From DATARR01 sp036376245 (lineage in GTDB: Bacteria > Acidobacteriota > Thermoanaerobaculia > Multivoradales > UBA5704), in assembly GCA_036376245.1 (NCBI GenBank), contig DASVAS010000049.1:55158-119157 (forward strand): a stretch of 64,000 nucleotides of DNA, given 5' to 3'. Made by a program: the position numbers and the translations under genes. A model generated the notes under the pieces. It ran no database searches, was not told where the DNA came from, and saw only the letters and a program-made list of their open reading frames with translations. Shown here in pieces: positions 62,014 through 64,000 of the stretch; within the stretch, counting starts at the first letter, position 1, and the number at the start of each line of letters is the position of its first letter.

Positions 62014-62430
62014 TCCCGAGACTCTGGCCTGGAGACGTTGACTCCGGGCTGGAGAAGTTGACTCTGAGCCGGAGTCAGTTGACTTTGCTCTGGAGACGTT
62101 GACTCTGGCTCAGAGTCCCGAGACTCTGGCCTGGAGACGTTGACTCCGGGCTGGAGATCTTGACTCTGCGCCGGAGTCAGTTGACTTTGTGCTGGAGACG
62201 TTGACTCTGGCTCAGAGTCCCGAGACTCTGGCTTGGAGACGTTGACTCCGGGCTGGAGATCTTGACTCTGCGCCAGAGTCAGTTGACTTCGCGTCAGAGA
62301 TCTCGACTTCGCGTCAGATCTCCCGACTTTGCGCCGGAGACGTTGACTTCGCGTCGGAGACGTTGACTTTGCGCCAGAGTCTCGGGACTTTGCGTCAGAG
62401 ACGTTGACTCCGAGCTGGAGACGCTGACGG
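62014..62430. repeat. tandem array with ~20.5-bp unit
   Basis: About 20 units of 19-22 bp follow the pattern TTGACTCYGNGCYGGAGACG, with variants. A block of five to six units (about 124 bp) is itself repeated at least twice (from about 62031 and 62155). Many units contain the palindrome GACTCTGGCTCAGAGTC. No open frame through it looks like a protein. It fills most of the 61929-62678 gap; the rest (62431-62678) is GC-rich and shows no gene. Confidence 0.8.
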
Positions 62431-62678
62431 CGCGCGGGAGCTCAGATCCCCGCCTTGGCCCACCCGGAGCCCTGACGCCGTTTCCTGAATTCAGCCCCCG
62501 GAGCGGAGCGACGGGATGGAGCCCCGGGCTTCAAGGCGGCGGAACCGGCGGCGAGGAGACATCCGGCTCCGCGGGTGGAGTTGCGGCAACCGGATCTCTA
62601 TGACAACGTCGGCGGAACAGAGGTGCAAGACCGAAATTCACCTGCGACGTCCGTCCAAGAAGCGAGGAGAACCGTGTC

Positions 62679-63803
62679 ATGGCAAATATCACCGGAATCA
62701 CTGCCTCGCGCCGGCGTTCTCTTAGGTCCGGCCTCGCGGCGATCTTCTGCCTCTGTCTGCTGGGTGCGTGCTCCGCGCCGCCGATCGATGACGATGAGCA
62801 TGTGATTCTCTTTCCGACGTTCGCGGTCGAGGACGACTCATCATCCTGGACCGGGGACGTCCGCGGCTGGATCTACGAGCCGGAGACCGGTCGAGCACGC
62901 GAAGAGATGGCTCGCGTGCTCGAGACTCTGATTGCACAGCGTTTCAAGCTGCCCAGGGAGCTCCAGCGGAAGGCGGCGGCATCCGGATCGCCATTCGCAC
63001 AACGCGCGGACATGTTCCTCGTGGACAACGAGCGCGTCAAGCGCCTGTCCGTGACCATCGCCGGACAGACCGTCGCCATGGGACAGTCGGAAAAGAACGG
63101 CCACTTCGAAGGCGAGGTCAAGCTGCCCGCCGCCGCCGGCCGGCCCGGCGACTGGATCGACGTGCGCGCGCTCACGGGATCTGGCGACACCCGCGTCTTC
63201 GCGGGCAGAGTGCAGTTGATCCCGCGCACCGGAATCTCCGTCATCTCCGACATCGACGACACGATCAAGCATTCCCAGGTCAGAGACAAAGTTCAGCTCG
63301 GACTGAACACCTTCTTCCGGGACTTCCGCGCGACGTCAGGGATGGCGGCGCTCTACAAGCGCTGGGAGAGCGGCGGCGGCGTGACCTTCCACTACGTGTC
63401 GGGCAGTCCCTTCCAGTTGTATCCCGATCTCGTCGACTTCGCGCGCAAGGACGGGTTTCCGGAGGGATCGTTCCATCTCCGGAAGTTTCGGCTGAAGGAT
63501 CGCAGCGTCGCCGAGTTCTTCGGCGATCCGATGGTGTTCAAGCTTCGTACGATCCGGCCGATCCTGGATCAGTTCCGCGACCGCCGATTCATCCTCGTTG
63601 GCGATTCAGGCGAGAAGGATCCAGAGATTTATGCCCAACTGGCCTCGGAGTTTCCCAACGTGGCCGCGATCCTCATCCGCGACGTCACGAACGAAGACCT
63701 GGAAGCGCCACGGTATGACGGGCTTTTTTCAAACCTGCCCGAGCGCATCGAGCGGCGAGTCTTCCGCGATCCCAGGGATCTCGACGACTTCAAGCCGCGC
63801 TGA
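62679..63803 (+). CDS. App1-type phosphatidate phosphatase lipoprotein (DUF2183)
   Basis: The 374-aa protein has a lipobox (CLLGACS) near residue 31, a beta-rich middle (residues 50-180), and an HAD-like catalytic domain with ISDIDDTIKHSQV (DxDxT), HYVSGSPFQLYPDL and FILVGDSGEKDPEIYAQL. This order is that of DUF2183/App1 phosphatidate phosphatases, here exported as a lipoprotein. It would dephosphorylate phosphatidate or a similar phospholipid at the outer face. It stands alone; GCGAGGAG before the ATG serves as a ribosome site. Confidence 0.85.
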   Translation: MANITGITASRRRSLRSGLAAIFCLCLLGACSAPPIDDDEHVILFPTFAVEDDSSSWTGDVRGWIYEPETGRAREEMARVLETLIAQRFKLPRELQRKAAASGSPFAQRADMFLVDNERVKRLSVTIAGQTVAMGQSEKNGHFEGEVKLPAAAGRPGDWIDVRALTGSGDTRVFAGRVQLIPRTGISVISDIDDTIKHSQVRDKVQLGLNTFFRDFRATSGMAALYKRWESGGGVTFHYVSGSPFQLYPDLVDFARKDGFPEGSFHLRKFRLKDRSVAEFFGDPMVFKLRTIRPILDQFRDRRFILVGDSGEKDPEIYAQLASEFPNVAAILIRDVTNEDLEAPRYDGLFSNLPERIERRVFRDPRDLDDFKPR

Positions 63804-63861
63804 CCGCGGCTTGCCGCACCTACTTACCGTTCCTCGAAGTATCGGCAGCCGTCCAACAAAA

Positions 63862-63920
63862 CCGGCCCAACGGGCCGGGAGAAATAGCCCAGGGCCGAGG
63901 CCGGAGGCCGACGCCCTGGG
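63862..63920. terminator. two back-to-back hairpins after the App1 gene
   Basis: CCGGCCC-AAC-GGGCCGG (63862-63878) and CCCAGGGC (63888-63895) with GCCCTGGG (63913-63920). They lie 59 bp after the stop. They could terminate the App1 message; the second, with its GAGGCCGGAGGCC loop, resembles a dispersed palindromic repeat. Nothing else is seen to the window end. Confidence 0.5.
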
Positions 63921-64000
63921 TCAGGAAGCCCATACAAACCATGCGGCCTGAAGGGTCGCGGGATGCTCTGTTTCGTGGAGAGATGAACATAGATTTGGAG

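Noticed and set aside
62014..62430. CRISPR array
   Set aside because: Units are contiguous 20-bp tandem copies with no unique spacers.
1..64000. tRNA, rRNA and riboswitch signals
   Set aside because: None was recognised by eye on either strand; small RNA genes could still be missed without a covariance search.

Overview
The window is high-GC bacterial chromosome, roughly 65-70 % GC by eye. It is gene-dense, genes lie on both strands, and clear AGGAG-type ribosome binding sites precede most starts. The mix suggests a soil- or sediment-type bacterium such as Acidobacteriota. That mix is WG-repeat and BNR/sortilin-like secreted proteins, a propeller sensor kinase with a NarL regulator, an exported three-subunit molybdenum hydroxylase, DUF5985 pairs, Agl23-like and PhoD enzymes, and many small secreted Cys-rich peptides. 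The assignment is an inference; no rRNA, tRNA or ribosomal protein gene is present to test it.

Layout. 1-12.7 kb: hydrolase, lipoprotein, a coupled Pyr4-like cyclase/MpaB-like oxygenase pair, M14 carboxypeptidase, WG-repeat lipoprotein, CAT-like acetyltransferase, EutBC, BNR protein. 12.9-16.5 kb is accessory DNA: a modular nuclease-toxin-like protein, a lanthipeptide-type orphan precursor, a Cys-rich secreted peptide, a 307-bp palindrome, and a single integron-type gene cassette with an attC-like site. 17-28.5 kb: S10 peptidase, racemase and YeiH exporter, di-heme peroxidase, secreted proteins, ankyrin protein, VOC protein, Old Yellow Enzyme. 28.2-32.0 kb: an AT-richer NACHT-LRR (bacterial NLR) gene between two copies of the last 309 bp of the Old Yellow Enzyme gene. 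32-36 kb: secreted PKD-like protein, bicovalent FAD oxidase, an AhpD-like gene with an in-frame UGA and a SECIS-like hairpin, then a long repeat tract. 36-40.3 kb: a two-component system with a small secreted Cys-rich peptide gene between regulator and kinase, and two more such peptides on either side. 40.5-51 kb: PhoD, ABC-F, an AraC regulator with its probable ADH and aldo-keto reductase targets, split by a lower-GC DUF262-HipA pair, then a DUF433/DUF5615 toxin-antitoxin pair. 51.5-58.8 kb: Tat-exported molybdenum hydroxylase, GNAT, CPA1 antiporter, DUF5985 pair. 59-64 kb: Agl23-like glycosyltransferase, a 46-aa leader-like peptide followed at once by a SunS-like glycosyltransferase, a 21-bp-period tandem array, and an App1-type lipoprotein phosphatase.

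Recurring themes. (i) Three accessory modules (NACHT-LRR, DUF262-HipA, GNAT) lie between direct repeats of 309, 24 and 29 bp; two of these repeats are copies of the 3' end of the upstream host gene including its stop. (ii) At least five small secreted Cys-rich proteins sit near regulatory or RiPP-like loci. (iii) Two unrelated non-coding tracts share a ~21-bp period. (iv) One gene that looks broken at a UGA is best read as a selenoprotein.
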